Source: Alphaproteobacteria bacterium (GTDB taxonomy: Bacteria; Pseudomonadota; Alphaproteobacteria; Rickettsiales; UBA8987). Taken from it: 64,000 bases of DNA. The stretch covers positions 1 through 64,000 of the forward strand of contig JAUIFA010000002.1 of NCBI GenBank assembly GCA_030429625.1, in the 5' to 3' direction. The notes beneath the pieces are model-generated. The model did not search any database, was not told the DNA's origin, and worked only from the letters and a program-made list of their open reading frames with translations. Position 1 is the stretch's first letter, and each line of letters opens with the position of its first letter. Below are positions 10,624 to 20,128 of the stretch, in pieces. The translations under genes were made by a program, and so were the position numbers.

Positions 10624-11754
10624 ATGGCGGAAGATTATTATAAAATACTGGGCGTGGATAGGAATGCCAGTCAGGAAGATATTAAAAAAGCATATCGTGC
10701 CTTGGCAGTAAAATTCCACCCTGATAAAAATCCTGATAATGCGGAAGCCGAGAAGAAGTTTAAAGAAATAAATGCGGCCTATGACATTTTAAAAGATGCA
10801 CAGAAACGGGCGGCTTATGACCGTTATGGTGAGAACGCCTTTAACGGTATGGGTGGCGGCGCCGGTGCAGCGGGTGGTTTTGATTTCAGCGGTGCTGGGG
10901 GTGCCTTTTCGGATATTTTTGAAGATTTGTTTGGTGGCGGCAGAGGCAGAAGTAGCAGAGGGCCAGAAGTGCATAACCGTGGCTCTGATTTGCGTTATAA
11001 TTTAGAAGTTTCCTTAGAAGATGCGTATAAGGGAAGCAAAAAAGACATTGAAATAAATACCATGTCTTCTTGTGAAATATGCGACGGTAGTGGTAGCGCG
11101 GACAAAGGCGAAACCACGCAATGTGATACATGCCATGGGGCGGGTCGGGTGCGTATGCAGCAAGGCTTCTTTATGGTGGAGCGCACGTGCAACAAGTGTC
11201 AAGGCATGGGAACTGTTATAAAAAATCCATGCAAAAAATGCAGTGGCACAGGGCGTATTAAGAAAAACAAAAAGCTTTCGGTAAAAATTCCACCGGGTGT
11301 AGAAGAGGGTACAAGGATGCGTCTTCCCGGTAAAGGAGAAGTCGGTATGTTGGGTGGCGAAGCTGGAGACTTATATATCTTCATTTCTGTTGCGCCACAT
11401 GATATTTTTATTCGAGATGGGGATGATATTCATTGCAAAGTGCCAATTAGTTTTTCTACTGCCGCTCTGGGTGGTAAAGTCGATATTCCAACAATTGATG
11501 GGGTTAAGGCACGGATCTCTATTCCTGAAGGCACGCAGACGGGCAATCAATTCCGCATAAAAGGTAAGGGGATGTCACAGATGCGCTCACCTGAGAAACG
11601 TGGGGATATGTATGCACATGCGGTGATTGAAACACCAGTGAAGCTTAGTAAGAAGCAAAAAGAATTGCTCAAAGAATTTGAATCAATTGCGGAAGAGAAA
11701 TCCTCTCCGATGGCAAATAAATTCTTTAAGAAAGTTAAAGAATTGTTAGACTAG
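10624..11754 (+). CDS. dnaJ: Chaperone protein DnaJ (Hsp40)
   Basis: Type A DnaJ co-chaperone of 376 residues. It has a J domain at 5-70 with HPD at 32-34, a Gly/Phe-rich linker at about 75-110, and four zinc-binding CxxCxGxG repeats at 150-210 ([32 protein letters not shown]). A C-terminal substrate-binding region follows. All key residues are present. A GAGGAA ribosome site lies at a usual distance. It ends 3 bp from the convergent AraC-type gene, with no obvious terminator between them. Confidence 0.98.
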   Translation: MAEDYYKILGVDRNASQEDIKKAYRALAVKFHPDKNPDNAEAEKKFKEINAAYDILKDAQKRAAYDRYGENAFNGMGGGAGAAGGFDFSGAGGAFSDIFEDLFGGGRGRSSRGPEVHNRGSDLRYNLEVSLEDAYKGSKKDIEINTMSSCEICDGSGSADKGETTQCDTCHGAGRVRMQQGFFMVERTCNKCQGMGTVIKNPCKKCSGTGRIKKNKKLSVKIPPGVEEGTRMRLPGKGEVGMLGGEAGDLYIFISVAPHDIFIRDGDDIHCKVPISFSTAALGGKVDIPTIDGVKARISIPEGTQTGNQFRIKGKGMSQMRSPEKRGDMYAHAVIETPVKLSKKQKELLKEFESIAEEKSSPMANKFFKKVKELLD

Positions 11755-11757
11755 TTG

Positions 11758-12819
11758 CTAGTGTTGCAGATGTTTGTTCCGGAATTCTCTGGGGGTGATA
11801 TCTGTTGAGGCTTTAAACACTCGATTGAAAGTGGCAATACTATTAAAGCCACACATAAATGCGATATCGGTGACCGACAATTTGTTTTCCTGTAAAAGTC
11901 TTTTGGCATAAGAAATACGTTTCTGGTTCATCAGGTCAGTAAAGCTTTTTCCAAAACTGTGATTGATAATTCGCGATAAATGTTGCTCGGTTAAGCCCAG
12001 CATATCCGAAAGGTCACCACGATTAAAACCCTGATTCAGATAGGGTCTTTTCTCATCTAAGATGACGTTGATCTTATTGACGATCATAATGTCTTTGTCG
12101 CTAAGCATTTCGGCTGGAGTGACAATACGGAAATTACGGTGAAATACACGAAAGACGGAGGATAAAACCAAATACACAAAGGTTACCCCAACCATGGTTC
12201 TAATAAAATTCATTTCATCGCTGTTGAGCCTTCCCATCATGTTCATAACACTTGAGGAGATAATCACAAGATTGTAAACGATAAGCATAATTATCAGCCA
12301 ATATTTATGCAGTCTTTCAGGTTGGCCGTTAAGATTACGAGGATTTTTGGCAAGGATAACAGTAATAAGTAAGAACACCATAGAGCCGGCAAAGATGTGA
12401 TAGAGTTTTAATATGTCGGAGGTTTTTGTGCAGATAACGCTGGCTAGGCAGGCAGAATCATAATTAGAGGAGAGATACAATAGCGGCCCTTCACCCAGTA
12501 TAGGAAGTATTAAGATTGCCCAGAAATAGATAGGCGGGTGCCTGCGGAAAATCAATTGGGCAATTAATAAAAAACTTAACTCGGGCAGAGTATGTTCATT
12601 TACGATAATGAGTTTTTCAATAATTTTTTCAGGAAACTGAGGAAAGGATAACATAATTGGCAACAAGAACGTCGCGGTAAGAGAAAGAAAATAAATGATT
12701 GGAATCAGTGCCAGACTCAGATCTCTGGCCGAGAATAAGAGGTAAATAACAAGAAAAATACAAGGGCCAAGAGCTGCCAATTGTGTTAGTTCCGTTGTAC
12801 TTAACACAAGGTTTTCCAT
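11758..12819 (-). CDS. Membrane-anchored AraC-family transcriptional regulator
   Basis: 353 residues. The first about 225 form six to seven hydrophobic helices. The last about 100 are an AraC DNA-binding domain with two helix-turn-helices (GDLSDMLGLTEQHLSRIIN, then LSVTDIAFMCGFNSIATFNRVFK, ending TPREFRNKH). Regulators of this shape sense a membrane or envelope signal through the transmembrane half. It lies at the end of a minus-strand run with an unknown membrane protein (18 bp upstream) and an ABC-2-like permease, which could be its targets or signal source. The start follows AAAGGGA. Confidence 0.85.
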   Translation of the reverse strand: MENLVLSTTELTQLAALGPCIFLVIYLLFSARDLSLALIPIIYFLSLTATFLLPIMLSFPQFPEKIIEKLIIVNEHTLPELSFLLIAQLIFRRHPPIYFWAILILPILGEGPLLYLSSNYDSACLASVICTKTSDILKLYHIFAGSMVFLLITVILAKNPRNLNGQPERLHKYWLIIMLIVYNLVIISSSVMNMMGRLNSDEMNFIRTMVGVTFVYLVLSSVFRVFHRNFRIVTPAEMLSDKDIMIVNKINVILDEKRPYLNQGFNRGDLSDMLGLTEQHLSRIINHSFGKSFTDLMNQKRISYAKRLLQENKLSVTDIAFMCGFNSIATFNRVFKASTDITPREFRNKHLQH

Positions 12820-12837
12820 CTCAATAGTCCCTTTGTA

Positions 12838-13713
12838 TTATTTAGAGATTTTGCTCTGTTTCAGCTCTTCAAGCTTGGCCTTTTCAGCCTCAACAATAGC
12901 ACGGCATTGAGGGTTTAGTTTATCAAGAACAGGACTCCCCTCTTTTTCCGCTACCAAATCTTTTATGCGCGAGGTGATAAAATGAATCATAAAATTCATT
13001 TCCCCTTCTTTAATTTTATCATGGTTGTTAATGATGTTAAGGATCACGTTGCATGCGGCGTTATATTCCCCTTTTGCCTCAAGGATAAAAGCTGACATTT
13101 GCCTCACCCATAATGGCGTTTCTACATCTTCAGGAATGGCGGCCATTTTGTTGGCTATTTCCAAAGCCCAATCTAAATCTTTTAATTTGTATTTGGCATG
13201 AATTAATGCCTGTCCGTACCACCACCATTTATGCGCCGGATCTCGGTCAGCATGTTGCACGAGATATTTAACAACATAGGGTATGTCACGTTCAGGCTTT
13301 TGAGTGGCCCCAAAATAATAACTGACCAAAGGTGGAACAAAGTTGGACTTGGAATTTAAAGAGTCCAATATCATCCACCATTTGTATAGCATAGGATAAT
13401 CGTAATCTTTCAAAGAAGTTGTGCGCCCAAATGTATCTCCAGCGTTCTGTATGGCAAGGGCAGACGTACGAAAATAAAATTCTTCATCGCCCCAACTCAG
13501 TGCTTTGACGGCTGCATCGGTTGGTGGATCAGGGACAATGGCTAGATTCGGTTTTATAGAACGCGAACCTTTCCATAGAACAGTTTGGTTGTCGTCATCT
13601 CCCCATTTTATGCCATACCAGAAGAAAAACTGTACGGCCACAAGCAAAATCACAAAAAATGTGTCATATCGGATAAGTAGGGGGGGAGAATATGAAGAAA
13701 TCTTGTGGCTCAT
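12838..13713 (-). CDS. Hypothetical membrane-anchored helical-repeat protein
   Basis: 291 residues with one transmembrane helix at about 18-35 (FFVILLVAVQFFFWYGI) and a large, probably periplasmic part. The latter half is rich in paired helices of TPR-like spacing (WWWYGQALIHAKYKLKDLDWALEIA and the following segments). No enzyme motif is seen. It begins 5 bp after the ABC-2-like permease gene and has no own ribosome site, suggesting coupled translation and a shared function with the permease. I do not recognise the family. Confidence 0.7.
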   Translation of the reverse strand: MSHKISSYSPPLLIRYDTFFVILLVAVQFFFWYGIKWGDDDNQTVLWKGSRSIKPNLAIVPDPPTDAAVKALSWGDEEFYFRTSALAIQNAGDTFGRTTSLKDYDYPMLYKWWMILDSLNSKSNFVPPLVSYYFGATQKPERDIPYVVKYLVQHADRDPAHKWWWYGQALIHAKYKLKDLDWALEIANKMAAIPEDVETPLWVRQMSAFILEAKGEYNAACNVILNIINNHDKIKEGEMNFMIHFITSRIKDLVAEKEGSPVLDKLNPQCRAIVEAEKAKLEELKQSKISK

Positions 13714-13718
13714 GATGA

Positions 13719-14480
13719 CTAGAATTGTTTACGTTTAAAGTCATAAATGGCCATGAGTAATAACAGCGGGACATAGACAATTGTTTGGCCAATGAAAAAT
13801 TGATAGTTTGTGTCGTTGGCCACCCCATAAATCAACCACTCACTTTTACCATACAAGTCAAGTCGTGGTAATATTGTAGAAATTAACCAGATCAGGCGGC
13901 TGGTAATGCCATCGACATTAAAATTAGCAAAATGATGAGGGGCATCAAGAATAAACAAAAAGAAACCCATCATTCTAGAAACAAAATAAAATGAAAAACA
14001 AAACAACACCGATGAAACAGCACTACGCAAAATTAAACTTGTGCTTAAAGCAAAAGCCACAATAAACAATGATTCCATAATCATACTCAAGGACCAATAT
14101 AAAAGACCCGTATGGTCAATCTCCATAAATGAAATGGCAAGGGTGAGTGCTACAACCAGAATAGTTGCCACAAAAGAAAATCCCATCCAGTAAGAGATAA
14201 CAAAAACATGGCGTGAGATTGGGCGGGATAAAATAAGTTCTATTTCGCGATTAGCAAAGGCTGTTCTGACATGGAAACAAACAAACACAATTAGCCCAAC
14301 TAACAAGATAACTCGGGTTGAACCCGCCGCATAAGAAAGGCTCATTTGTGCCTCTTCCACCAACGCAGTGTCGCCTAAAAAACCAGAGATGCCAAAGGCA
14401 ATCATCAATACAAGAAATAAACCTAAAAACAACCAATCACGAAAGGCAGTAATTAAGATATAACGGATAGTAGTACTCAT
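13719..14480 (-). CDS. ABC-2-type permease subunit
   Basis: 253-residue polytopic protein with about six membrane helices. The cytoplasmic stretch REIELILSRPISRHVFVISYW after the second helix is typical of ABC-2 family export permeases (ABC-2 permeases often carry a similar REIELLLSRPISR-like coupling segment). No ATPase gene adjoins it; the only orphan ABC ATPase of the exporter type in the window is at 19163-20092. It starts with a GAGGG ribosome site and lies 26 bp after the secretin gene. The substrate is unknown. Confidence 0.65.
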   Translation of the reverse strand: MSTTIRYILITAFRDWLFLGLFLVLMIAFGISGFLGDTALVEEAQMSLSYAAGSTRVILLVGLIVFVCFHVRTAFANREIELILSRPISRHVFVISYWMGFSFVATILVVALTLAISFMEIDHTGLLYWSLSMIMESLFIVAFALSTSLILRSAVSSVLFCFSFYFVSRMMGFFLFILDAPHHFANFNVDGITSRLIWLISTILPRLDLYGKSEWLIYGVANDTNYQFFIGQTIVYVPLLLLMAIYDFKRKQF

Positions 14481-14506
14481 ATACCCTCAATTACGAAAAC
14501 AGACAG

Positions 14507-16204
14507 TTATATACCTTTTTTAGTATGCTGATCTTTAGCAAACTTATTGTAAAAATCAGTGTCCTCAATGGAAACACCGGAGCCAGGAACTATGGTTGCC
14601 TTGATGAACACTACAGTTTCAACCACAGTTGTGGCGCGTTCCTGAGCCTTAAATGCATTTCCAATAACAGGAACATGTGCTAAAAATGGAACACCTCGGT
14701 CATTTTTTTCGGTTCGTTCATTTAGTAACCCACCGATAACCATCACTTGACCACTTTTAATACGCAAGACAGTATCAAGCTCACGGGAGGCGATAATTGG
14801 GATATCCGAAGACAGGTCGGTTATTCCCTCTGCGCGTGCTTTGTAGGCAAAGCCTGGGTCTTCTACAGTGCCGGTGATACGAGTTAAGGTTGGACGAATA
14901 CTCATTACCACTTCATTGGACTCTAAATCTATAGAAGGCATAAGGTTTAACACTACACCAACAGGCACAGTATGGATCTCAGATTCAACACTGATGCTGC
15001 TGGTTGAGCTGCTTGAGCTGTCCTCAGTCTCTTCATCAATGGTAATGGTAAAATACACCGTGTTTTCTGCAAAGCTAAGCATAGCAAACTGATTGTTCAT
15101 GGCGTGCAATCGAGGGCTGGAAAGAGTTCTTGTAGTGCCAAAAGCTTCTACCATTTGTACGGCCGCATCTAGATTCCCAAGTTCCGGCCCCAAAGCAAAA
15201 GACACGAAATCAGTTGTATTCTCACCCTCTGGCATAGGGAATACTGAACTTATATTACCAACAAATTTATCTTCAGTGATGTAGCTCCAATCGATACCGC
15301 TTCTAAAATCATCATTTAGGGTGACCTCTATAACTTTTGCCTCAATAAGAACCTGAGAAGTGTGTGATATATGGATGTAATCAAAATAAGACTTGATTTG
15401 TTTGTGTTGTTCAGAGTTAGCATAGATTGAAACAACGCCGGCACTACGATTTAAGGATAAAATGGAAGGTCCAGAAGCACCTTCACCGCCACTTGCGACA
15501 ATATCAGAAGGACGGGTGGTCGCCGTCAGTATGTTATTCACACCTTCGGCCAGCACTGCCCATAAATCACCTTGCCCAGTGTTAGTAGACAGAGTATTGC
15601 TGGAGCCGTTTGTAATACCCCCACCTTCGCCGCCAGAGGCTAGTGTGTTGGCAGAGTTCATAGAGCCAGATGAAGAGCGACTCATGTCAAGAATGTTAAA
15701 GCGATAATTTACAATTTTTGGACGATCCGCCTCAACTTTGAGGACACCATCATCAAAGGAATAGACAAGTTTAGCAAGTTTGGCAACACGCTTAATCACT
15801 TCCGAGAAAGGTTTGTCCTTTACAGAAAGAATAATGCCACCTGTTATGGTTGGGTCGATTTCCATATCAATATCTGCCCGACGCGAGAGTTCAATCAAAA
15901 CTTCTTTGATAGGAATATTGTCGGTTACAGAAAGCGTTACCAGCTTGTCATTGTCCAGTACAGGGCGCTTTGGAGCGGATAAAAGGTGCGAGTTGTCAGG
16001 AAGTTTAAGCGCATTGTCAACAGACGGCAAGGAGAGGCCATCAGAGCCATTTGTGCGGTTAGATTTCTTATTTACCCAATTCTCTAAGTCACTTTCAACA
16101 CTGGTATAACGGGTTTCAATATCGCCCATTCGTTCTTCGTAACGGGTTAGGGGAGAACATGAAGACAGCAAAGACACTGCAAAGATTAGGAAAAAAAATC
16201 GCAT
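14507..16204 (-). CDS. Secretin lipoprotein (MshL/PilQ-like)
   Basis: Outer-membrane ring protein for a type IV pilus or type II secretion system. The start at MRFFFLIFAVSLLSSC gives a signal peptide ending in the lipobox LSSC; an upstream in-frame ATG (16246) adds 14 polar residues and lacks a ribosome site. After a coiled region comes an N-domain (about 90-165: VTDNIPIKEVLIELSRRADI), a Gly/Ser-rich linker, and the secretin domain ending VIGGLLNERTEKNDRGVPFL, which is highly characteristic. The domain order and lipobox resemble MshL more than PilQ. No pilin, ATPase or platform gene lies in the window, but the prepilin peptidase lies 230 bp upstream. Confidence 0.88.
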   Translation of the reverse strand: MRFFFLIFAVSLLSSCSPLTRYEERMGDIETRYTSVESDLENWVNKKSNRTNGSDGLSLPSVDNALKLPDNSHLLSAPKRPVLDNDKLVTLSVTDNIPIKEVLIELSRRADIDMEIDPTITGGIILSVKDKPFSEVIKRVAKLAKLVYSFDDGVLKVEADRPKIVNYRFNILDMSRSSSGSMNSANTLASGGEGGGITNGSSNTLSTNTGQGDLWAVLAEGVNNILTATTRPSDIVASGGEGASGPSILSLNRSAGVVSIYANSEQHKQIKSYFDYIHISHTSQVLIEAKVIEVTLNDDFRSGIDWSYITEDKFVGNISSVFPMPEGENTTDFVSFALGPELGNLDAAVQMVEAFGTTRTLSSPRLHAMNNQFAMLSFAENTVYFTITIDEETEDSSSSSTSSISVESEIHTVPVGVVLNLMPSIDLESNEVVMSIRPTLTRITGTVEDPGFAYKARAEGITDLSSDIPIIASRELDTVLRIKSGQVMVIGGLLNERTEKNDRGVPFLAHVPVIGNAFKAQERATTVVETVVFIKATIVPGSGVSIEDTDFYNKFAKDQHTKKGI

Positions 16205-16400
16205 CAAGCCACCAAAGAAAATTTTATCAGACCAAGTTTTGTCCATAACCGCGTATTTATAAATACCTTTTATAAAATTCCCGCAAAAGCGCAGTTTACT
16301 CTAAAAAACAACTTCCGCCCCAACCTGCAAAAAATTACATTATGTAAGATATAACACACAATATATATTATTACAAAGAATTTTTATACAAAATATAGAC

Positions 16401-16418
16401 ATTCTGTAAAAACAGAAT
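16401..16418 (-). terminator. Small hairpin after the prepilin peptidase gene
   Basis: ATTCTGT pairs perfectly with ACAGAAT around a four-base loop, 17 bp after the stop of the prepilin peptidase gene. The run after it is only weakly T-rich, so it may be a weak terminator or a processing structure. The rest of the 16247-16434 gap is AT-rich and holds no other feature I can support. Confidence 0.3.
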
Positions 16419-16434
16419 AACTAAATATTAAGCA

Positions 16435-17226
16435 TTAGTACAAAAACCCATAAACAAGATGCTCAAAACCTTTTAACCATAATTGTGACAAATTAGGTAG
16501 AACAATGATGATAAAAAGAGAAAGTGACAAGGAGGGGCCAAAGGGGAAGCGCTCGCCTTTTCCTAATATTTTCCAAATAAGTGCGGTGATAAGACCAATA
16601 AAACCAGATACAAATAAGAAAAAGGCAAGGTTTTCTGGTGCTATCATGGTTCCCGCAGCGGCTAAAAATTTAACATCACCCAGTCCCAGCCCTTCTTTCT
16701 TTTTCCAGACATAAATAATCCAGCGTAGAAGATAGCCAATCGCTAGTCCGGCAAGCGGACCTAATGTAAATTGTAACCAATGGCCATGGATGCTGTACTG
16801 GTAGGCTATGCCAAGGATAAAAAGAGTCAGATTTAGCCCATCAGGAATAATATAATGTTCAAAATCAATGGCAATTAGAATCATGATGGCGGTAGCGATA
16901 AGCGCGACGATAATGGCGGTTAGGCTGATTCCATACTGCATGTAGGTAAGAAGAAACATCCCCGAAAGACCAATTTCGATCAAGGGATAGGATTGCCCGA
17001 AGTCCTTATGGCAATAACGGCATTTTCCTCTAAGTAGGAGCCATGAAAACACAGGAAACAGATCCAGCACACCTAATATGTGGTTGCATTCGGGGCATTT
17101 GGAGCGGTCGGTGATAAATTGTTGCCCGCGTGGTAAACGATATGCCACGGCGGTAGCAAAGCTACCAAAAATAAGCCCCAGAAGTATGGCTATAAAAGCG
17201 ATGAAGTAATCAATATCATTATTCAT
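16435..17226 (-). CDS. Prepilin peptidase (type IV leader peptidase, A24)
   Basis: Inner-membrane aspartic protease and N-methylase that matures type IV prepilins or pseudopilins. It has the N-terminal zinc domain with CPEC (about 43-46) and CRYC (about 71-74), the first catalytic Asp in AIDFEHYIIPDGL and the second in GLGDVKFLAAAG, with multiple membrane helices. The length of 263 is typical. It overlaps the end of mltA by 8 bp. Together with the secretin gene it shows a pilus or type II secretion machine. It is the intact counterpart of the degenerate copy at 7294. Confidence 0.95.
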   Translation of the reverse strand: MNNDIDYFIAFIAILLGLIFGSFATAVAYRLPRGQQFITDRSKCPECNHILGVLDLFPVFSWLLLRGKCRYCHKDFGQSYPLIEIGLSGMFLLTYMQYGISLTAIIVALIATAIMILIAIDFEHYIIPDGLNLTLFILGIAYQYSIHGHWLQFTLGPLAGLAIGYLLRWIIYVWKKKEGLGLGDVKFLAAAGTMIAPENLAFFLFVSGFIGLITALIWKILGKGERFPFGPSLSLSLFIIIVLPNLSQLWLKGFEHLVYGFLY

Positions 17227-18346
17227 ACGTGGCCATTATCTCAAAACGGTTATTCTTTACGACAGCGCTGGGTAGAAATATAAAATATTTACCAAACTCT
17301 TTGGCTCTGCCGGCTTTTTCACCGGCTTGAGTGCCAATGCCAAAGAAGATATCTCCTCGTATTGGTCCTTTGATGGCAGAACCAGTATCTTGTGCTACCA
17401 AGAACAGATGTTCTTTATATTCAAGTGTCTCCTTCTTTTTGTCCATAAGACTCAGCCAGATCGGAGCACTGTAGGGGATAAAGTTTTTGTCAATGGCTAT
17501 GGAGTGCATTGGTGTCAACTCAACACCTTGTCCGCCAGAAGGAAGTTTATGTGCCTCCTGAGATTTAACTTCCATAAAAACATAGGATTGATTGTAATTA
17601 AGGATATCATCTGTTTTCTCAGGATTGTCTCTCAGCCAGCCTTTTATTGATTGTGCGGTGATATCTTCTTTTTGCATGAGGTTATTGTGTACAAAATATT
17701 CACCAATTGACTTATATTCATGGTTGTTTCTTCCGGCATAGCCCACAGTAACGACGGTATCATCAGGAAGAGAGATTCTACCAGAACCTTGAATTTGTAA
17801 GAAAAAGGCTTCTATCTTGTCGTCAAGATAAAGCAGCTCCAGATTGTTGTTTTTTAACGTTCCGCCGGTGATTTGTTTGCGGGTCAGATCCATGGCGGTA
17901 TTGTCGTGAGGCAGGGCATAAAGGGGGTATTTAAAGCGTTGGGTTTTGGTAAAGCTGCCTTTGAGTTCGGGTACATAATAGCCTGTAAACAAACCAAAGC
18001 CCACTCCATCGTATAAAGTGGAAAAGGGCACAAAGTTCTTCTCAAAGAATGCCTTAGCCGCGTGGTTATCTTCAATAGGGTGATCGATTAGCTGTTGGCA
18101 CACGCTTTTCCATCCGGCTGCCTTGCCAGCATATTTTGGGTATACCATTCTTTGATCGTCATAGCGAATAATTTTGGTACAGGATTTAGCAAAAGCGTTC
18201 AACGCTCCAAGATGGGGGCCATCTTGCCAGCCCTGTAACTGAGAGTATGGAATACGGTTCAATACAAACCGCTCAGAATTATCAAACACACACGCATTCA
18301 AGAAAAGCAAACACGTGATTGATACGATCATTTTGTTAACAGACAT
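17219..18346 (-). CDS. mltA: Membrane-bound lytic murein transglycosylase A
   Basis: Periplasmic lipoprotein that cleaves peptidoglycan glycan strands. A signal peptide with lipobox LNAC ends at about residue 19. The MltA barrel domain covers the middle (LFTGYYVPEL, LQIQGSGRISL, VTVGYAGRNNHEY), and the C-terminal 3D domain carries VAQDTGSAIKGPIRGDIFFG with the catalytic Asp. The length of 375 is normal. It lies between a Tim44-domain gene (11 bp upstream) and the prepilin peptidase (8-bp overlap). The tim44-mltA order is common in Alphaproteobacteria. Confidence 0.96.
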   Translation of the reverse strand: MSVNKMIVSITCLLFLNACVFDNSERFVLNRIPYSQLQGWQDGPHLGALNAFAKSCTKIIRYDDQRMVYPKYAGKAAGWKSVCQQLIDHPIEDNHAAKAFFEKNFVPFSTLYDGVGFGLFTGYYVPELKGSFTKTQRFKYPLYALPHDNTAMDLTRKQITGGTLKNNNLELLYLDDKIEAFFLQIQGSGRISLPDDTVVTVGYAGRNNHEYKSIGEYFVHNNLMQKEDITAQSIKGWLRDNPEKTDDILNYNQSYVFMEVKSQEAHKLPSGGQGVELTPMHSIAIDKNFIPYSAPIWLSLMDKKKETLEYKEHLFLVAQDTGSAIKGPIRGDIFFGIGTQAGEKAGRAKEFGKYFIFLPSAVVKNNRFEIMATYE

Positions 18347-18357
18347 CGCACCATACT

Positions 18358-19062
18358 TTACGTTGAGATAATAACCCAGTTTGGATTGCTGGAGGTAAGG
18401 TCTCTTTTAAATACCCACTGATCTTCCATTTCTTCCACATCAGCAGGATCTCCATCAATGACATTTCCTGCTTCGTCTTTTATCAACAGCACCTGATTGC
18501 TGATAAAATCTACAGTCACCAGTGCATGGTTGCCCTTTATCTCTACATCGGTTATCTCGGCGGAATCAATAGAAATAAGAGTGGTTTCATAGATTTGCTT
18601 CGCGGCTTCTCTTTTTTCTATTTCGTCGGAGAAAATATTGTAGACGTCGGTATAGAGAAGAGAACGTAAGGTATTTTTATCTCCTTTCGAAAAAGCCGTG
18701 ATAACCATTTCAAAGGCTTGTTTTGCCCCTTCCAGAAACATTCCAGGAGAAAAACTAAGATCAATGTTCTTGATTTTATCAATCTGCTTTACCAGACTCA
18801 CATTGGTAATCTCAGGTTCTTTAATTTTCCGCCGTTTGTCCAGTGTGGTTTCCTGCGGACGTTGTGGTTCTTGTTTTGCGCTAGGGAAGTTTACCACTTT
18901 GTCTTGAGAGGATGCATCATTTTTGCGTACCAAAAACCCGTTAGAGTCTTTCCTTTTCTTTTTTGTAGGTTGGTTGAAATCGTCCTTGCCTAATATAGTG
19001 TAGAGCTTGTATAGGATAAAACCAGCAAGTATGGCAAAAAATAAAATATCGGCGCCTGTCAT
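18358..19062 (-). CDS. Tim44-domain (TimA-like) protein
   Basis: 234 residues with one N-terminal membrane helix (ILFFAILAGFILYKLY), a basic, low-complexity linker of about 60 residues, and a C-terminal Tim44-like domain (about 105-232: FLEGAKQAFEMVITAFSKGD through VTVDFISNQV). Bacterial Tim44 proteins are inner-membrane associated, and related to the mitochondrial import motor subunit; the bacterial role is unclear, perhaps tied to protein or lipid handling in the envelope. The ATG follows GAGGAAA. It leads the minus-strand unit with mltA and the peptidase. Confidence 0.9.
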   Translation of the reverse strand: MTGADILFFAILAGFILYKLYTILGKDDFNQPTKKKRKDSNGFLVRKNDASSQDKVVNFPSAKQEPQRPQETTLDKRRKIKEPEITNVSLVKQIDKIKNIDLSFSPGMFLEGAKQAFEMVITAFSKGDKNTLRSLLYTDVYNIFSDEIEKREAAKQIYETTLISIDSAEITDVEIKGNHALVTVDFISNQVLLIKDEAGNVIDGDPADVEEMEDQWVFKRDLTSSNPNWVIIST

Positions 19063-19162
19063 AATATGGATTTCCTCTTGTTCTTTTATAATGCTTCGGT
19101 TTTAATAATGCGCTATATTGCCGTTATTATAATCAGTATCGTTTAAATACCAAGAGAAAACT

Positions 19163-20092
19163 ATGAACAATATTATCAGCATTTCTGCTCTGGAGAAAAC
19201 ATACAAAGCTACTAAGCGTTACGGTGAGAAGCAAGCATTGAGTAGGGTGGATCTGGAAATCCCTAAAGGCATGATTTATGGGCTGTTGGGGCCTAATGGG
19301 GCAGGGAAATCTACTTTGATAAATATCTTGGCCGGATTAACGATCAAAACGGCAGGCAAAGTGATTGTCAACGGGGTGGATTTGGATATTGATCCACGTG
19401 GAGTAAGGCGCTCATTGGGGATTGTGCCACAAGAAGTGGTGTTAGATCCGTTTTTCTCCATTGCAGAAACATTAGAATATCATGCGGGTTATTATGGGGT
19501 AAAAAAGGAAGATCGTAGAACCGATGAGATCCTTGCCGCACTAAGTTTAACGGATAAGGCAGGGGTGAATTCACGTAGGCTTTCCGGTGGTATGAAACGC
19601 AGGGTGTTGATTGCAAAAGCTTTGGTACATAACCCAGCGATTCTGATTCTGGACGAACCAACGGCTGGCGTAGACGTTGAGTTGCGTTCAAATTTATGGA
19701 AATATGTACGGGAGCTAAACGCACGGGGTACAACGATCTTGCTAACCACACATTATCTTGAAGAAGCTGAAGAACTCTGTGACAGAGTTGCTATCATAAA
19801 TCATGGCAACATTGTGGTAGAAGGGGTGACCAAGGATCTCAAAAAAGAACTGGGCTACAAACAATTGATCATAGAGGTCAAGGAAACATTAGATTCGGTT
19901 CCTGAGACGTTTAATCACAAAGGAATAGAAGCTAAATTAGACGCAGAAAACCGTATTGTTATCAATTATCAGCGCAGTGAAATTACCATGTCTGACTTGT
20001 TAGACTTTACAAAACAAGCAAATTTGACCATAAATGATCTTTCAACTCAGGAACCTGATTTGGAAGACATATTCATGTCCTATGTGGCATAG
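19163..20092 (+). CDS. ABC transporter ATP-binding protein (ABC-2 exporter type)
   Basis: 309-residue ATPase of the DrrA/NodI/CcmA-like exporter group. Walker A is GPNGAGKST (about 43-51), the signature is LSGGMKRR (about 140-147), Walker B is ILILDEPTAGVD (about 158-169), the H-loop is TTHYLEEAE, and a C-terminal accessory domain follows. In this group the next gene usually encodes an ABC-2 permease, but here a glycosyltransferase follows after 36 bp. The ABC-2-like permease at 13719-14480 is the nearest possible partner. The substrate is unknown. Confidence 0.9.
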   Translation: MNNIISISALEKTYKATKRYGEKQALSRVDLEIPKGMIYGLLGPNGAGKSTLINILAGLTIKTAGKVIVNGVDLDIDPRGVRRSLGIVPQEVVLDPFFSIAETLEYHAGYYGVKKEDRRTDEILAALSLTDKAGVNSRRLSGGMKRRVLIAKALVHNPAILILDEPTAGVDVELRSNLWKYVRELNARGTTILLTTHYLEEAEELCDRVAIINHGNIVVEGVTKDLKKELGYKQLIIEVKETLDSVPETFNHKGIEAKLDAENRIVINYQRSEITMSDLLDFTKQANLTINDLSTQEPDLEDIFMSYVA

Positions 20093-20128
20093 ATTTTGGT
20101 TGTGATTTTAATTTATATGGGAAGATAA

